From contig NZ_LR026975.1 in assembly GCF_900603025.1 (NCBI RefSeq), positions 1,240,001 to 1,304,000 of the forward strand: a DNA stretch of 64,000 nucleotides, given 5' to 3'. Source of the DNA: Mycolicibacterium hassiacum DSM 44199. Its GTDB lineage: Bacteria; Actinomycetota; Actinomycetes; Mycobacteriales; Mycobacteriaceae. The notes below the pieces were generated by a model. It did not search any database and was not told the origin of the DNA. It worked only from the letters and a program-made list of their open reading frames with translations. The position numbers and the translations under genes were made by a program. This document shows, in pieces, positions 54,097-63,675 of this stretch. How positions within the stretch are numbered: the first letter of the stretch is position 1; every line of letters starts with the position of its first letter.

Positions 54097-55326
54097 TCAT
54101 GCTGCGGTGTGCAGTTTTTGTACGGCACCGTGCCGGGCGGGGTCGTAGGGGCTTTGGTCGTGCCAGCAGCGGTAGATGACGCGAATCCAGGCGCGGGCGA
54201 GGATTCGCACGGCGTGGGGGTGGTCGTGTCCGCGCGCGCGGGCTCGGTTGTAGATGTCGGCTGCCCAAGTGCTTTGGTGTCGGCTGTTGTCAGCGAAGGT
54301 GGTCAGTGCTCGGCGGAAGCGTTTGTTGCATGCCCAGCGGAAGTGCACGGCGTGTTGTTTGCCGGAAGATTTGGTGACGGGAGTGACCCCGGCCAGGGCG
54401 GCCACGGCGTCGGGACCGTCGTAGGCTGCACGGGAGTCGCCCCACTCGGCGAGCACCTGGGCGGCGTTGATCTGACCCGACCTTGGCAGCGACGTGAAGA
54501 CCTCGGCGTCCGGGTGCTCCCCGAGGCGGGCGATGACGGATCGGTCGAGGGCCTTGCCTGCGCTGTTGAGCGCCTCGATGACGCTGACGAGGGCCAGCAC
54601 GACGTCGCGGACGGCGATAGTCAGGACGGGATCGGTGGTGCCTGCGGGTGCGCTGCGCAGCCGGGTCAACAGTTCTTTGACTGGTCGTCGACCGGAATAG
54701 GAATGCTTGACAAGGAACGCAGCCAAGCGTTTCTCTCCGAGTCGAGCGGCGCTGGCCGCGGTGGGATAGCGACGCAGGAACGCCAGGCTGATTGGAGATT
54801 CGACGTCGGCGAAGATCGCTTTGGCGCCAGGCCAGTGATCATCGAGCAGGGCGCTGAGTTGGTTGGTGGCCGCCACCCGCATGGCGACAACGTCGTCGCG
54901 GGTGCGGACCACCGTGCGCAGCGCCTTGGTCGACGAACTGTACGGGGCTGCGGGGCGCAGTCGATGGTGGCGCAAGCGCAGGTATTCGGCGATCACCAGG
55001 GCGTCACCGGCATCAGACTTGGCGCCGGAGATGACTTCGCCGTCCCGCCACGTTTTGATGGCGTTCGGGGATACCGGGATGACCGGGTGGCCGGCTTCGA
55101 GCAGCAGGTCGACCAGCCGCCCATTGGGTCGTTCGATCCCGATGTGCACATCGGCGGGATCGCCGAACTTGGACAGTTTGCGAATCAGTGTGGCGATGCC
55201 ATCGGCAGTATGGTCAATCATGAACTGCGCCAGTATCTTTCCCACTGCGGACAGCACGCACACGGCATGAGTGGCGGCAGCCCAGTCCAACCCGACGTAG
55301 ATGATTTCTGCGGTTTCCTCGGACAA
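54097..55326 (-). CDS. IS110-family transposase (DEDD), 409 aa
   Basis: The N-terminal RuvC-like DEDD domain includes YVGLDWAAATHAVCV (first Asp, about residues 10-24), IGIERPNGRLVDLLL (Glu, about 62-76) and KSDAGDALVIAEYLR (the two Asp, about 103-117). The C-terminal Tnp20 domain has VAALAGVTPVTKSSGKQHAV (about 306-325), with the catalytic Ser likely there. ATG at 55326. Length and motifs indicate an intact enzyme. Confidence 0.93.
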   Translation of the reverse strand: MSEETAEIIYVGLDWAAATHAVCVLSAVGKILAQFMIDHTADGIATLIRKLSKFGDPADVHIGIERPNGRLVDLLLEAGHPVIPVSPNAIKTWRDGEVISGAKSDAGDALVIAEYLRLRHHRLRPAAPYSSSTKALRTVVRTRDDVVAMRVAATNQLSALLDDHWPGAKAIFADVESPISLAFLRRYPTAASAARLGEKRLAAFLVKHSYSGRRPVKELLTRLRSAPAGTTDPVLTIAVRDVVLALVSVIEALNSAGKALDRSVIARLGEHPDAEVFTSLPRSGQINAAQVLAEWGDSRAAYDGPDAVAALAGVTPVTKSSGKQHAVHFRWACNKRFRRALTTFADNSRHQSTWAADIYNRARARGHDHPHAVRILARAWIRVIYRCWHDQSPYDPARHGAVQKLHTAA

Positions 55327-55560
55327 CGAATCTCCTCAAGGTGGCAGCGACGACGCGGCGAGGGGGTCGACCACCGGACGGTCACTAACTGGCGCTCTGC
55401 GGCGCGTCTTCCTGATGCCGGTCTGCGACTCCGGGAGGGCCGAGGGCGGCGGTGTCATGCTGGCCCTCTACGAGCGACCGCACCTGGCCGTCACCTCGGC
55501 CCCCGCCGAGTCCCTTCAACGAACACCCATCAGGCATCCGCAATAAGGATGGTGCCCTAG
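55327..55560 (-). ncRNA. Candidate bridge-RNA region of the IS110 element
   Basis: The non-coding end upstream of the transposase start is where IS110-family elements encode the bridge RNA that pairs with target and donor DNA. The segment is GC-rich with several inverted repeats (GGGAGGGCC/GGCCCTC around 55430-55474; CTCGGCCC/GAG repeats). The exact RNA ends and loops cannot be set by eye. Confidence 0.45.
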
Positions 55561-55970
55561 TGACCCCACCAGAGCAGTCCCGGCAGATGGATACCGGCGC
55601 ACCCGACCCCTGGAAGAGCTTCCGGGGGGTGCTGGCCGGCACGCTGATCCTCGAGGCGATCGTGGTGCTGCTGGCCGTTCCGGTGGTGGCGCGGGCCGGC
55701 GCGGGGCTGACCCCGGCCAGCGGGACCTATCTGGTCGGCCTGGCCGTGGTCATGGTGCTGTTCACCGGGGTGCAGCGGCGGCCCTGGGCGATCTGGGCCG
55801 ACATCGCGCTGCAGGCCGCGGTCATCGCCGGGTTCGCGGTGCACGGCGCCATCGGATTCATCGGGGTGCTGTTCTTGGTGGTGTGGCTGTTCATCGCTTA
55901 CCTGCGGTTCGAGGTGTTGCGGCGCCAGAAGCGCGGCCTGCTGCCGGGCCAGCAACCGCCCTCCGATTAG
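55560..55970 (+). CDS. DUF4233 membrane protein, 136 aa, start altered by IS110
   Basis: Rv2446c-like. Four predicted transmembrane helices ([71 protein letters not shown]). The start is GTG 55560: its G is the last base of the insertion sequence and TG comes from the flank. Related genomes likely use ATG overlapping the folC stop. The ribosome-binding site AAGG (55544-55547) is also within the IS. Translation from this new signal may be weaker. Confidence 0.8.
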   Translation: MTPPEQSRQMDTGAPDPWKSFRGVLAGTLILEAIVVLLAVPVVARAGAGLTPASGTYLVGLAVVMVLFTGVQRRPWAIWADIALQAAVIAGFAVHGAIGFIGVLFLVVWLFIAYLRFEVLRRQKRGLLPGQQPPSD

Positions 55971-55980
55971 GCTGTCGGCC

Positions 55981-56400
55981 GTGACTGAACCGACTGAGCG
56001 GACCCTCGTGCTGATCAAACCCGACGGCGTTCGGCGGCGTCTCGTCGGCGAGATTCTCAGCCGGATCGAGCGCAAAGGCCTGACCATCGCCGCGCTGCAG
56101 CTCACTCAGGTCAGCGAGGAGCTGGCGCGCAAGCACTACGCCGAACACGAGGGCAAGCCGTTCTTCAACTCGTTGCTGGAATTCATCACCTCCGGTCCGG
56201 TGGTGGCGGCCATCGTGGAGGGGCCGCGGGCCGTCGCCGCGTTCCGTCAGATCGCCGGTGGCACCGACCCGGTCGACAAGGCCGCGCCGGGCACGATCCG
56301 CGGTGACTTCGGACTGCTGACCCAGGACAACCTGGTCCACGGCTCGGACTCGCCCGAGTCGGCGGCGCGCGAGATCGCGCTCTGGTTCCCCGGCTCGTAG
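55981..56400 (+). CDS. ndk: Nucleoside diphosphate kinase, 139 aa
   Basis: GTG 55981. The active-site motif [12 protein letters not shown] holds the phosphorylated His (residue 117), and the N-terminal [17 protein letters not shown] is typical. Balances NTP and dNTP pools. Length as in mycobacterial Ndk. Confidence 0.96.
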   Translation: MTEPTERTLVLIKPDGVRRRLVGEILSRIERKGLTIAALQLTQVSEELARKHYAEHEGKPFFNSLLEFITSGPVVAAIVEGPRAVAAFRQIAGGTDPVDKAAPGTIRGDFGLLTQDNLVHGSDSPESAAREIALWFPGS

Positions 56401-56829
56401 CGAGCCGGCTCAGCCGGCGGACGGCCCGGCGGTAGGCGTCGCGGCGCCGTCCGACCGGGCTGCCCGGGGGTGTGACCGGGCCGTTCTCAGTCCGTGACCG
56501 AGCTGAAAGCGCAGGTCAACCTGCGTAGTCGGGATGCGCGCCCCGATATGGGATACTGGGGTCGGGTTTCCGGTCACGAGACGGGCCGGTGGCCCGAATG
56601 AAGACTTAGACGTGCGCGACCATCGCCACGTGTGGGGTGACGAGCGCGCCTCGCGCGTGCGCATGCGGCGCCGACCGTCCAGCCGTCATTCGTAACAGGG
56701 CGTCGAGACGGTTCCCGCAGGAGCCACTCGGCGCGAGACCATAACAAGCTCGGGAGCTAGCACCCGGGCCCATAGCGGAAGCCCTCGCGTGGCCGCGACA
56801 TTCGCGCCCGGGGGCTTAGAGGAGACTAC
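56401..56829 (+). other. Long rne upstream region
   Basis: About 0.43 kb without a gene. Inverted repeats (AGCCGGCTCAGCCGGCGG; GGGCCGGTGGCCC) and GC-rich stems suggest a long structured leader, in line with feedback control of RNase E in other bacteria. No promoter boxes are certain. Confidence 0.45.
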
Positions 56830-59800
56830 GTGGCCGACAATGAGAACTCTCCAGCCCAAACCCAGGACCTATCAGCAGGAACAGCGCCAACCGAGAATAG
56901 TCACCCCGGCGATTTCGGGGTCGATTCACTGACTCCGGGTTCCTCCGGCGGTGCGCTCGGTGCGCAGGGCGGTCAGGAGGCGGCAGCCGGTGCCACCGGC
57001 CCGGCGGATGCCGCGCCCGAGGTCGGCACCGATATCCAGCCTGAGGTGACGTCGGTGGAGCCGGCTGCGCCGGTGCGGACCGGGGACGTCCGGATCGGGG
57101 ACGTCCCGGCGACCGGGCAGCCCGACGGCGCCGCCCCGGATGACGCCGGGCCGGTCGTTGAGACCGCGGAGGCCACCGATGCAGACGCCCCGGTGGACCG
57201 GGGCGCCCCCGCGGGCGAGGCAGCCGACGAATCCGACGAAGCGGACCCGACCGGCGGCGCCACCGCGGTCGGCGGCGAGGAGGCCGGCGAGGCAGCCGAC
57301 GCCGAGCCCCAGACCGACGCCGAGTCGCTGGCCGACGCCGAACCGGAGGCCGAGGCCGACGAGGACGTCGAGCCCGAGGTCGAAGCCGGGGACGGCGGGC
57401 CCGAGAATGCCGGGCCCGAGGACGAGGCCAAGGACGAGGGCGAGGACGAGGCCGGGACCGAACCCGAGCCGCAGTCCTCGGGGCCGACCCTGACGATCCC
57501 GGACGACCCGAACCGGCCCGCCTACATGCCGCTGTTCGTCGCCCCGAAGCCGATCCAGGTCGACTACGACGACTCCGAAGACGACCTGTTCGACGACGAG
57601 TTCATCCCCGACCTCGAGGAAGAGCAGCTCGAGCGTCCGACCAGCCGGCGCCGGCGGCGGGGCCGTCGCGGCCGCGGCCGCGGGCGCGGGGAACAGCCGG
57701 TCGTCGACGAGCCCGAGTCCGACGTCACCGAACCGTCCGGCGGCAAGGACACGCAGGACGACTTCGACGACTCGGACGACTCCGACACCGCCGACACGGA
57801 CAGCGCCGACACCGGCGACGACCGCGGTGACGAGGACAGCGCCACCACGACCGAGGGCGGCACCACCCGCCGCCGGCGGCGGCGCCGCCGCCGCAAGAGC
57901 GGCTCCGGCGAAGACGGCGAGCCCGCCACCTCACCGGACGACCCGCCCAACACCGTCGTGCACGAGTGGGAGCCGCGCCAGCCCGACAAGGATGAGGAGA
58001 TCCAGGGCATCAGCGGTTCGACCCGGCTGGAGGCCAAACGTCAGCGCCGCCGGGACGGCCGGGACGCCGGCCGCCGCCGCCCGCCGATCCTGTCCGAGGC
58101 CGAGTTCCTGGCCCGGCGCGAATCGGTGGAACGAATGATGGTGGTGCGCGACAAGGTGCGCACCGAACCGCCGCACGAAGGCCAGCTCTACACCCAGATC
58201 GCGGTGCTCGAGGACGGTGTGGTCGTCGAGCACTTCGTGACCTCGTCGGCGCAGGCGTCGCTGGTGGGCAACATCTATCTGGGCATCGTGCAGAACGTGC
58301 TGCCGTCGATGGAGGCCGCGTTCGTCGACATCGGCCGTGGCCGCAACGGCGTGCTGTACGCCGGGGAGGTCAACTGGGAGGCCGCCGGCCTGGGCGGCGC
58401 CAACCGCAAGATCGAACAGGCCCTCAAACCCGGCGACTACGTCGTCGTGCAGGTCTCCAAGGACCCGGTGGGGCACAAGGGCGCACGGCTGACCACGCAG
58501 GTGTCGCTGGCCGGTCGCTACCTGGTGTACGTGCCGGGTGCCTCGTCGACCGGGATCAGCCGCAAGCTGCCCGACACCGAACGGCAGCGGCTCAAGGAGA
58601 TCCTGCGTGAGGTGGTGCCCCCGGATGCCGGGGTGATCATCCGCACCGCCTCCGAGGGCGTCAAGGCCGAGGACATCAAGGCCGACGTCGAACGGCTGCA
58701 GAAGCGCTGGGCCGAGATCGAGGCCAAGGCCAACGAGGTCATGGCGAAGAAGGCCGGCCAGGCCGTCACGCTCTACGAGGAGCCCGACGTCCTGGTCAAG
58801 GTCATCCGCGACCTGTTCAACGAGGACTTCACCGGACTGATCGTCTCCGGCGACCACGCCTGGAAGACGATCAGCGACTACGTCAGCACCGTGGCGCCCG
58901 AGCTGCTGCCGCGGATGCAGAAGTACGAACCCGCCTCACCGGACGCCCCCGACGTGTTCGCGGTGCACCGCATCGACGAGCAGCTGGCCAAGGCGATGGA
59001 CCGCAAGGTGTGGCTGCCGTCGGGCGGCACGCTGGTCATCGACCGCACCGAGGCGATGACGGTGATCGACGTCAACACCGGCAAGTTCACCGGCTCCGGC
59101 GGCAACCTCGAGCAGACGGTCACCCGCAACAACCTCGAGGCCGCCGAGGAGATCGTGCGCCAGCTGCGGCTGCGCGACATCGGCGGCATCGTGGTGATCG
59201 ACTTCATCGACATGGTGCTGGAGTCGAACCGGGATCTGGTGTTGCGCCGGCTGACCGAGGCGCTGGCCCGTGACCGCACGCGCCACCAGGTGTCGGAGGT
59301 GACCTCGCTGGGGCTGGTGCAGTTGACCCGGAAACGGTTGGGCACCGGGCTCATCGAGGCGTTCTCCACCACCTGCACCGAATGCGGCGGCCGCGGCATC
59401 ATCCTGCACGGCGACCCGGTCGACTCGACGAGTTCCAATGGGCGCAAGTCGGATTCGGGTGGTCGCCGCGGCAAGCGGGGTAAGCGCGGGCGCACCGACG
59501 ACGTGACGGTGGCGAAGCTGCCTCCGCATCCGCCGGGTGAGCATCCGCTGTTCAAGGCGATGGCGGCCAACCGTCAGTCCGGCGGTGAGGACGGCGACAA
59601 AGACCTCGAGCAGAAGGACACCGAGCAGAAGGTCGAGCAGACCGCCGGCGTCGAAGCCGCGCCCGAGGCCGCCGGACTCACCCGCGAGCCGGAGACCGCG
59701 GCCGACTGGGACGACAACGGCGACCTCGACGCCGGGGACATCGATGCCGGGGATGATGCCGGCGACGATGTCGAGTTCCTCGATGGCGAGGACGAGACCG

Positions 59801-60183
59801 ATGCCGACGAGATCGAACTCGACGACGACGAGGCGGAGCTCGACGACGACATCGAGATGATCGTCCCGGATGACGCGGACGAGGCCGGGGAGGACACCGG
59901 CGGGGCAGAGGACTCCGACGAGGACTCCGGCGAGGACGACGACTCGGTCGAGGACTCCGACGAGGACGAGGCCGGCGACGCGGGTGACAGCCGGGTCGCG
60001 ACGGCCCCGGTGGACGCCGGGACGGTCCCCGCGGATGTCGGCGCGGACCGGCCGGCTCCCGTCGGCGCGGCCGCCGCGAGCGACCCGGTCCCCGCGGACC
60101 CGGCGCCGACCGTGCGGACGGTCGGCAGGCCCCGGCGGCGGGCCGCGGGGCGGCCGGCCGGGCCACCGAAGCCGTCGAGCTGA
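56830..60183 (+). CDS. rne: Ribonuclease E/G, 1117 aa
   Basis: GTG 56830 after AGAGGAGACTAC. Residues 1 to about 430 are acidic, low-complexity and end with Arg-rich clusters (SRRRRRGRRGRGRGRGE, then TTRRRRRRRRRKSG). The S1 domain starts near 453 (YTQIAVLEDGVVVEHFV). The catalytic core follows (VIDVNTGKFTGSGG, IVVIDFIDMVLESNR), and the zinc link is CTECGGRG (Cys849, Cys852). A long acidic C-terminal tail follows. The core is canonical; the flanking disordered parts are longer than in many mycobacterial homologues and likely scaffold the RNA degradosome. Confidence 0.93.
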   Translation: MADNENSPAQTQDLSAGTAPTENSHPGDFGVDSLTPGSSGGALGAQGGQEAAAGATGPADAAPEVGTDIQPEVTSVEPAAPVRTGDVRIGDVPATGQPDGAAPDDAGPVVETAEATDADAPVDRGAPAGEAADESDEADPTGGATAVGGEEAGEAADAEPQTDAESLADAEPEAEADEDVEPEVEAGDGGPENAGPEDEAKDEGEDEAGTEPEPQSSGPTLTIPDDPNRPAYMPLFVAPKPIQVDYDDSEDDLFDDEFIPDLEEEQLERPTSRRRRRGRRGRGRGRGEQPVVDEPESDVTEPSGGKDTQDDFDDSDDSDTADTDSADTGDDRGDEDSATTTEGGTTRRRRRRRRRKSGSGEDGEPATSPDDPPNTVVHEWEPRQPDKDEEIQGISGSTRLEAKRQRRRDGRDAGRRRPPILSEAEFLARRESVERMMVVRDKVRTEPPHEGQLYTQIAVLEDGVVVEHFVTSSAQASLVGNIYLGIVQNVLPSMEAAFVDIGRGRNGVLYAGEVNWEAAGLGGANRKIEQALKPGDYVVVQVSKDPVGHKGARLTTQVSLAGRYLVYVPGASSTGISRKLPDTERQRLKEILREVVPPDAGVIIRTASEGVKAEDIKADVERLQKRWAEIEAKANEVMAKKAGQAVTLYEEPDVLVKVIRDLFNEDFTGLIVSGDHAWKTISDYVSTVAPELLPRMQKYEPASPDAPDVFAVHRIDEQLAKAMDRKVWLPSGGTLVIDRTEAMTVIDVNTGKFTGSGGNLEQTVTRNNLEAAEEIVRQLRLRDIGGIVVIDFIDMVLESNRDLVLRRLTEALARDRTRHQVSEVTSLGLVQLTRKRLGTGLIEAFSTTCTECGGRGIILHGDPVDSTSSNGRKSDSGGRRGKRGKRGRTDDVTVAKLPPHPPGEHPLFKAMAANRQSGGEDGDKDLEQKDTEQKVEQTAGVEAAPEAAGLTREPETAADWDDNGDLDAGDIDAGDDAGDDVEFLDGEDETDADEIELDDDEAELDDDIEMIVPDDADEAGEDTGGAEDSDEDSGEDDDSVEDSDEDEAGDAGDSRVATAPVDAGTVPADVGADRPAPVGAAAASDPVPADPAPTVRTVGRPRRRAAGRPAGPPKPSS

Positions 60184-60231
60184 CGGCGGGCGGCCCGCCA
60201 CCCGGCGGCATCACTCGTGACCTGCGGTGAT

Positions 60232-60261
60232 TTGACCCTCGGGTGGCCGCTCAAGTAGCCT
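60232..60261 (+). promoter_or_regulatory. Possible promoter of rplU-rpmA-obg
   Basis: TTGACC (60232-60237), 18-bp spacer, TAGCCT (60256-60261). The leader of about 95 nt to rplU contains a GC hairpin (GCGCGGTCGTGGTCGCGCGC around 60314-60334). Confidence 0.4.
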
Positions 60262-60363
60262 TGAGCAGTTGTCGCCAGGCCCCCGGCCGGCGGCAGTCGG
60301 ACCCCCAGAAACGCGCGGTCGTGGTCGCGCGCTGGTTAGAAGCGACTAGGAGACACAACACAG

Positions 60364-60675
60364 ATGGCGACGTATGCAATCGTCAAGACGGGCGGCAAGC
60401 AGTACAAGGTCGCCGTCGGTGACGTGGTCAAGGTGGAGAAGCTCGACTCCGAGCCCGGCTCCAAGGTGTCGTTGCCGGTCGCCCTTGTCGTGGACGGCGC
60501 GAAGGTCACGACCGATCCCAAGGCGCTGGAGAAGGTCTCGGTCACCGGCGAGATTCTCGAGCACGTCAAGGGCCCCAAGATCCGCATCCACAAGTTCAAG
60601 AACAAGACCGGCTACCACAAGCGTCAGGGCCACCGTCAGCCGTTGACGGTCCTGAAGGTCACCGGCATCAAGTAA
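60364..60675 (+). CDS. rplU: 50S ribosomal protein L21, 103 aa
   Basis: Full-length L21: [20 protein letters not shown] at the start and [15 protein letters not shown] at the end. ATG 60364. Followed by rpmA 14 bp later, the universal pair. Confidence 0.97.
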   Translation: MATYAIVKTGGKQYKVAVGDVVKVEKLDSEPGSKVSLPVALVVDGAKVTTDPKALEKVSVTGEILEHVKGPKIRIHKFKNKTGYHKRQGHRQPLTVLKVTGIK

Positions 60676-60688
60676 GAGGGGGTTTCAG

Positions 60689-60946
60689 ATGGCACACAAG
60701 AAGGGCGCGTCCAGCTCTCGCAACGGCCGCGACTCGAATTCCAAGCGGCTCGGCGTCAAGCGTTTCGGCGGCCAGGTGGTCAAGGCCGGCGAGATCCTGG
60801 TGCGTCAGCGCGGCACCCACTTCCACCCGGGCCTGAACGTCGGCCGCGGCGGGGACGACACGCTGTTCGCGACCTCGCCGGGCGTCGTGCAGTTCGGGAT
60901 CCGGCGCGGCCGCAAGACGGTCAGCGTGGTCCGACCGGAGGCCTAG
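60689..60946 (+). CDS. rpmA: 50S ribosomal protein L27, 85 aa
   Basis: [20 protein letters not shown] and [20 protein letters not shown] are signature L27 sequences. The N-terminal tail reaches the peptidyl-transferase centre. ATG 60689 after AGAGGGGGTT. Confidence 0.97.
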   Translation: MAHKKGASSSRNGRDSNSKRLGVKRFGGQVVKAGEILVRQRGTHFHPGLNVGRGGDDTLFATSPGVVQFGIRRGRKTVSVVRPEA

Positions 60947-61045
60947 GGCCCCGCTCCGTCGGCGAGATCGACGCACCGGCGCCGGGCCCTGACGTGAAGC
61001 CCAGGCGTTGTCAGTGCGTCCATTTCGTCGAGGAGGAACAAACCG

Positions 61046-62494
61046 ATGCCCCGCTTTGTCGACCGGGTCGTCATCCACGTCAAGGGTGGCGACGGCGGTA
61101 ACGGCTGCGCGTCGGTGCACCGCGAGAAGTTCAAACCCCTCGGCGGGCCCGACGGCGGGAACGGTGGCCGCGGCGGCAGCGTCATCCTGGTCGTCGATCC
61201 GCAGGTGCACACGCTGCTGGACTTCCACTTCCGTCCGCACATCGTGGCGCCGTCGGGCAAGCAGGGCATGGGCAGCAACCGTGACGGCGCCGCGGGTGAG
61301 GACCTGGAGGTCAAGGTTCCCGACGGCACGGTGGTGCTCGACGAGAACGGGCGTCTGCTCGCCGATCTGGTCGGGGCGGGCACCCGGTTCGAGGCCGCCA
61401 AGGGCGGTCGCGGCGGACTCGGCAACGCCGCGCTGGCGTCGCGCACCCGCAAGGCGCCCGGGTTCGCCCTGCTCGGCGAGAAGGGCGAAGCCCGCGATCT
61501 GATCCTGGAGCTCAAGACCGTCGCCGACGTCGGCCTGATCGGCTTCCCCTCCGCGGGCAAGTCCTCGCTGGTGTCGGCGATCTCGGCGGCACGGCCCAAG
61601 ATCGCCGACTACCCGTTCACCACGCTGACCCCCAACCTGGGTGTGGTGTCGGCCGGTGAGCACACCTACACCGTCGCCGATGTGCCCGGTCTGATCCCCG
61701 GCGCGTCCGAGGGTCGCGGGCTGGGCCTGGAGTTCCTGCGGCACATCGAACGGTGCGCGGTGCTGGTGCATGTCGTGGACTGTGCGGCACCCGAACCCGG
61801 TCGCGACCCGATCTCCGACATCGAGGCACTGGAGGCCGAGTTGGCCGCCTACACCCCGACCCTGCAAGGGGATTCGACACTCGGCGACCTGGCTGAACGC
61901 CCCCGGGCGGTGGTGCTCAATAAGATCGATGTCCCGGACGCCCGCGAACTCGCCGAGATGGTTCGCGACGAGGTGGCGCAGCGGTTCGGCTGGCCGGTGT
62001 TCGCGGTGTCCACGGTCACGCGAGAAGGGTTGCGCCCGTTGACGTTCGCTCTGTGGGAGATGGTGGCGTCCTATCGCGCCGCGCAGCCGGAGATCCTGCC
62101 GCGACGCCCGGTGATCCGCCCGGTGCCGGTTGACGCGACCGGCTTCACCGTCGAGCCCGATGGCGGCGGCGGGTTCGTCGTGACCGGTGAGCGGCCCGAA
62201 CGCTGGGTCGCCCAAACGGATTTCAACAACGACGAGGCGGTGGGCTACCTCGCGGACCGGCTGGCGCGGCTCGGTGTCGAGGACGAACTGCTGCGGCTGG
62301 GCGCCAAACCCGGCTGTGAGGTCACCATCGGAGACGTGACCTTCGAGTGGGAGCCGCAGACCCCGGCCGGGGTCGACGTGGTGCCGTCCGGACGGGGCAC
62401 CGACGCCCGGCTCAACCAGAGCGAGCGGCCGACGGCCGCGGAGCGCAAAGCCGCGCGGCGCGAGCGCCGCCGTCCGAGCGGCGGTGACGTATGA
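61046..62494 (+). CDS. obg: Obg/CgtA GTPase, 482 aa
   Basis: Ribosome-associated GTPase. The Gly-rich Obg fold is at residues 1 to about 160 ([20 protein letters not shown]). The G domain has [15 protein letters not shown] (G1), DVPGLI (G3) and NKID (G4). The C-terminal OCT domain completes it. ATG 61046 after GAGGAGGAAC. Overlaps proB by 4 bp. Confidence 0.95.
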   Translation: MPRFVDRVVIHVKGGDGGNGCASVHREKFKPLGGPDGGNGGRGGSVILVVDPQVHTLLDFHFRPHIVAPSGKQGMGSNRDGAAGEDLEVKVPDGTVVLDENGRLLADLVGAGTRFEAAKGGRGGLGNAALASRTRKAPGFALLGEKGEARDLILELKTVADVGLIGFPSAGKSSLVSAISAARPKIADYPFTTLTPNLGVVSAGEHTYTVADVPGLIPGASEGRGLGLEFLRHIERCAVLVHVVDCAAPEPGRDPISDIEALEAELAAYTPTLQGDSTLGDLAERPRAVVLNKIDVPDARELAEMVRDEVAQRFGWPVFAVSTVTREGLRPLTFALWEMVASYRAAQPEILPRRPVIRPVPVDATGFTVEPDGGGGFVVTGERPERWVAQTDFNNDEAVGYLADRLARLGVEDELLRLGAKPGCEVTIGDVTFEWEPQTPAGVDVVPSGRGTDARLNQSERPTAAERKAARRERRRPSGGDV

Positions 62495-63639
62495 GTGCGT
62501 ACCGGCAGGCCATTCGCACCGCTCGCAGCGTGGTGGTCAAGATCGGCACCGCGGCGCTGACCACCCCGAAGGGGGTGTTCGACACGAACCGGCTGGCCGA
62601 ACTCGCCGAGGCGATCGAGCGCCGGATGCGGGCCGGCTCGGACGTGGTGATCGTCTCCTCGGGCGCCATCGCAGCCGGCATCGAACCGTTGAAGCTGTCC
62701 AAGCGGCCCACCGACCTGGCCACCAAGCAGGCCGCCGCCAGCGTCGGGCAGGTCGCGCTGATCAACGCCTGGAGCACCGCGTTCGCCCGCTACAACCGCA
62801 CCGTCGGCCAGGTGCTGCTGACCGCGCACGACATCTCGATGCGGGTGCAGCACACCAACGCCCAGCGCACCCTGGACCGGCTGCGCGCGCTGCACGCGGT
62901 CGCGATCGTCAACGAGAACGACACCGTCGCCACCAACGAGATCCGGTTCGGTGACAACGACCGGCTCTCGGCGCTGGTGGCGCATCTGGTCGGCGCCGAC
63001 GCGCTGATCCTGCTCTCCGACATCGACGGGCTCTACGACGGCGACCCGCGCAAGGCGCCCAAGGACAAACCGGCGCGGTTCATACCGGAGGTGCGCGGCC
63101 CCGAGGACCTCGACGGGGTGATCGCCGGCCGCGGCAGCCGGCTCGGCACCGGCGGGATGATCTCGAAGCTGTCGTCGGCACTGCTGGCCGCCGATGCGGG
63201 GGTGCCGGTGTTGTTGGCGGCGGCGTCCGACGCGGCGACCGCGCTGACCGACGCCTCGGTCGGCACCGTGTTCGCGCCGCGGCCCAAACGCATGTCGGCG
63301 CGCAAGTTCTGGGTGCGCTACGCCGCCGAGGCGTCCGGGGTGCTGACCCTCGACGAGGGCGCGGTGCGCGCGGTCGTGCACCAGCGGCGGTCGCTGCTGC
63401 CGGCCGGGATCACCGCGGTCTCCGGCCGGTTCTACGGCGGCGACGTGGTGGAGCTGCGGGGCCCGGACGGCACCATGGTGGCGCGCGGTGTGGTGGCCTA
63501 CGACCACACCGAACTGAGCACCATGCTGGGCCGGTCCACCAGTGAGCTGCCCGCCGAGCTGCGCCGGGCGGTCGTGCACGCCGACGACCTGGTTCCGGCG
63601 ATCCCGCGGCGCACCCGGGCGGCACGCGCCGCGCAGTGA
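62491..63639 (+). CDS. proB: Glutamate 5-kinase, 382 aa
   Basis: First enzyme of proline synthesis. The amino-acid kinase domain ([10 protein letters not shown] at about residues 14-23; [29 protein letters not shown]) is followed by a C-terminal PUA domain from about residue 285. ATG 62491 overlaps obg. Usual length. Confidence 0.95.
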   Translation: MSAYRQAIRTARSVVVKIGTAALTTPKGVFDTNRLAELAEAIERRMRAGSDVVIVSSGAIAAGIEPLKLSKRPTDLATKQAAASVGQVALINAWSTAFARYNRTVGQVLLTAHDISMRVQHTNAQRTLDRLRALHAVAIVNENDTVATNEIRFGDNDRLSALVAHLVGADALILLSDIDGLYDGDPRKAPKDKPARFIPEVRGPEDLDGVIAGRGSRLGTGGMISKLSSALLAADAGVPVLLAAASDAATALTDASVGTVFAPRPKRMSARKFWVRYAAEASGVLTLDEGAVRAVVHQRRSLLPAGITAVSGRFYGGDVVELRGPDGTMVARGVVAYDHTELSTMLGRSTSELPAELRRAVVHADDLVPAIPRRTRAARAAQ

Positions 63640-63675
63640 CCGGCGGTTGGTCGGCGAACGTTCAGCGGGCCGGCG

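Larger units (their letters stand above)
54065..55560 (-). mobile_element. IS110-family insertion sequence between folC and the DUF4233 gene
   Basis: Boundaries are inferred: folC ends in ...CATGAC at 54068, and the next gene resumes as TGACCCC at 55561. Both sides share TGAC (54065-54068 and 55561-55564). Length is about 1.5 kb. No terminal inverted repeats are visible, as expected for IS110. It holds one transposase gene on the minus strand and a 234-bp non-coding end upstream of it. In related genomes folC and this gene overlap, so the insertion is at a stop/start junction. Confidence 0.75.

Noticed and set aside
54064..55560. 498-aa plus-strand ORF across the IS110 element
   Set aside because: Antisense shadow of the DEDD transposase, with no domain of its own.
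57564..60254. Minus-strand Ser-rich and Arg-rich ORFs over rne
   Set aside because: Shadow of the acidic and Arg-rich repeats of RNase E.
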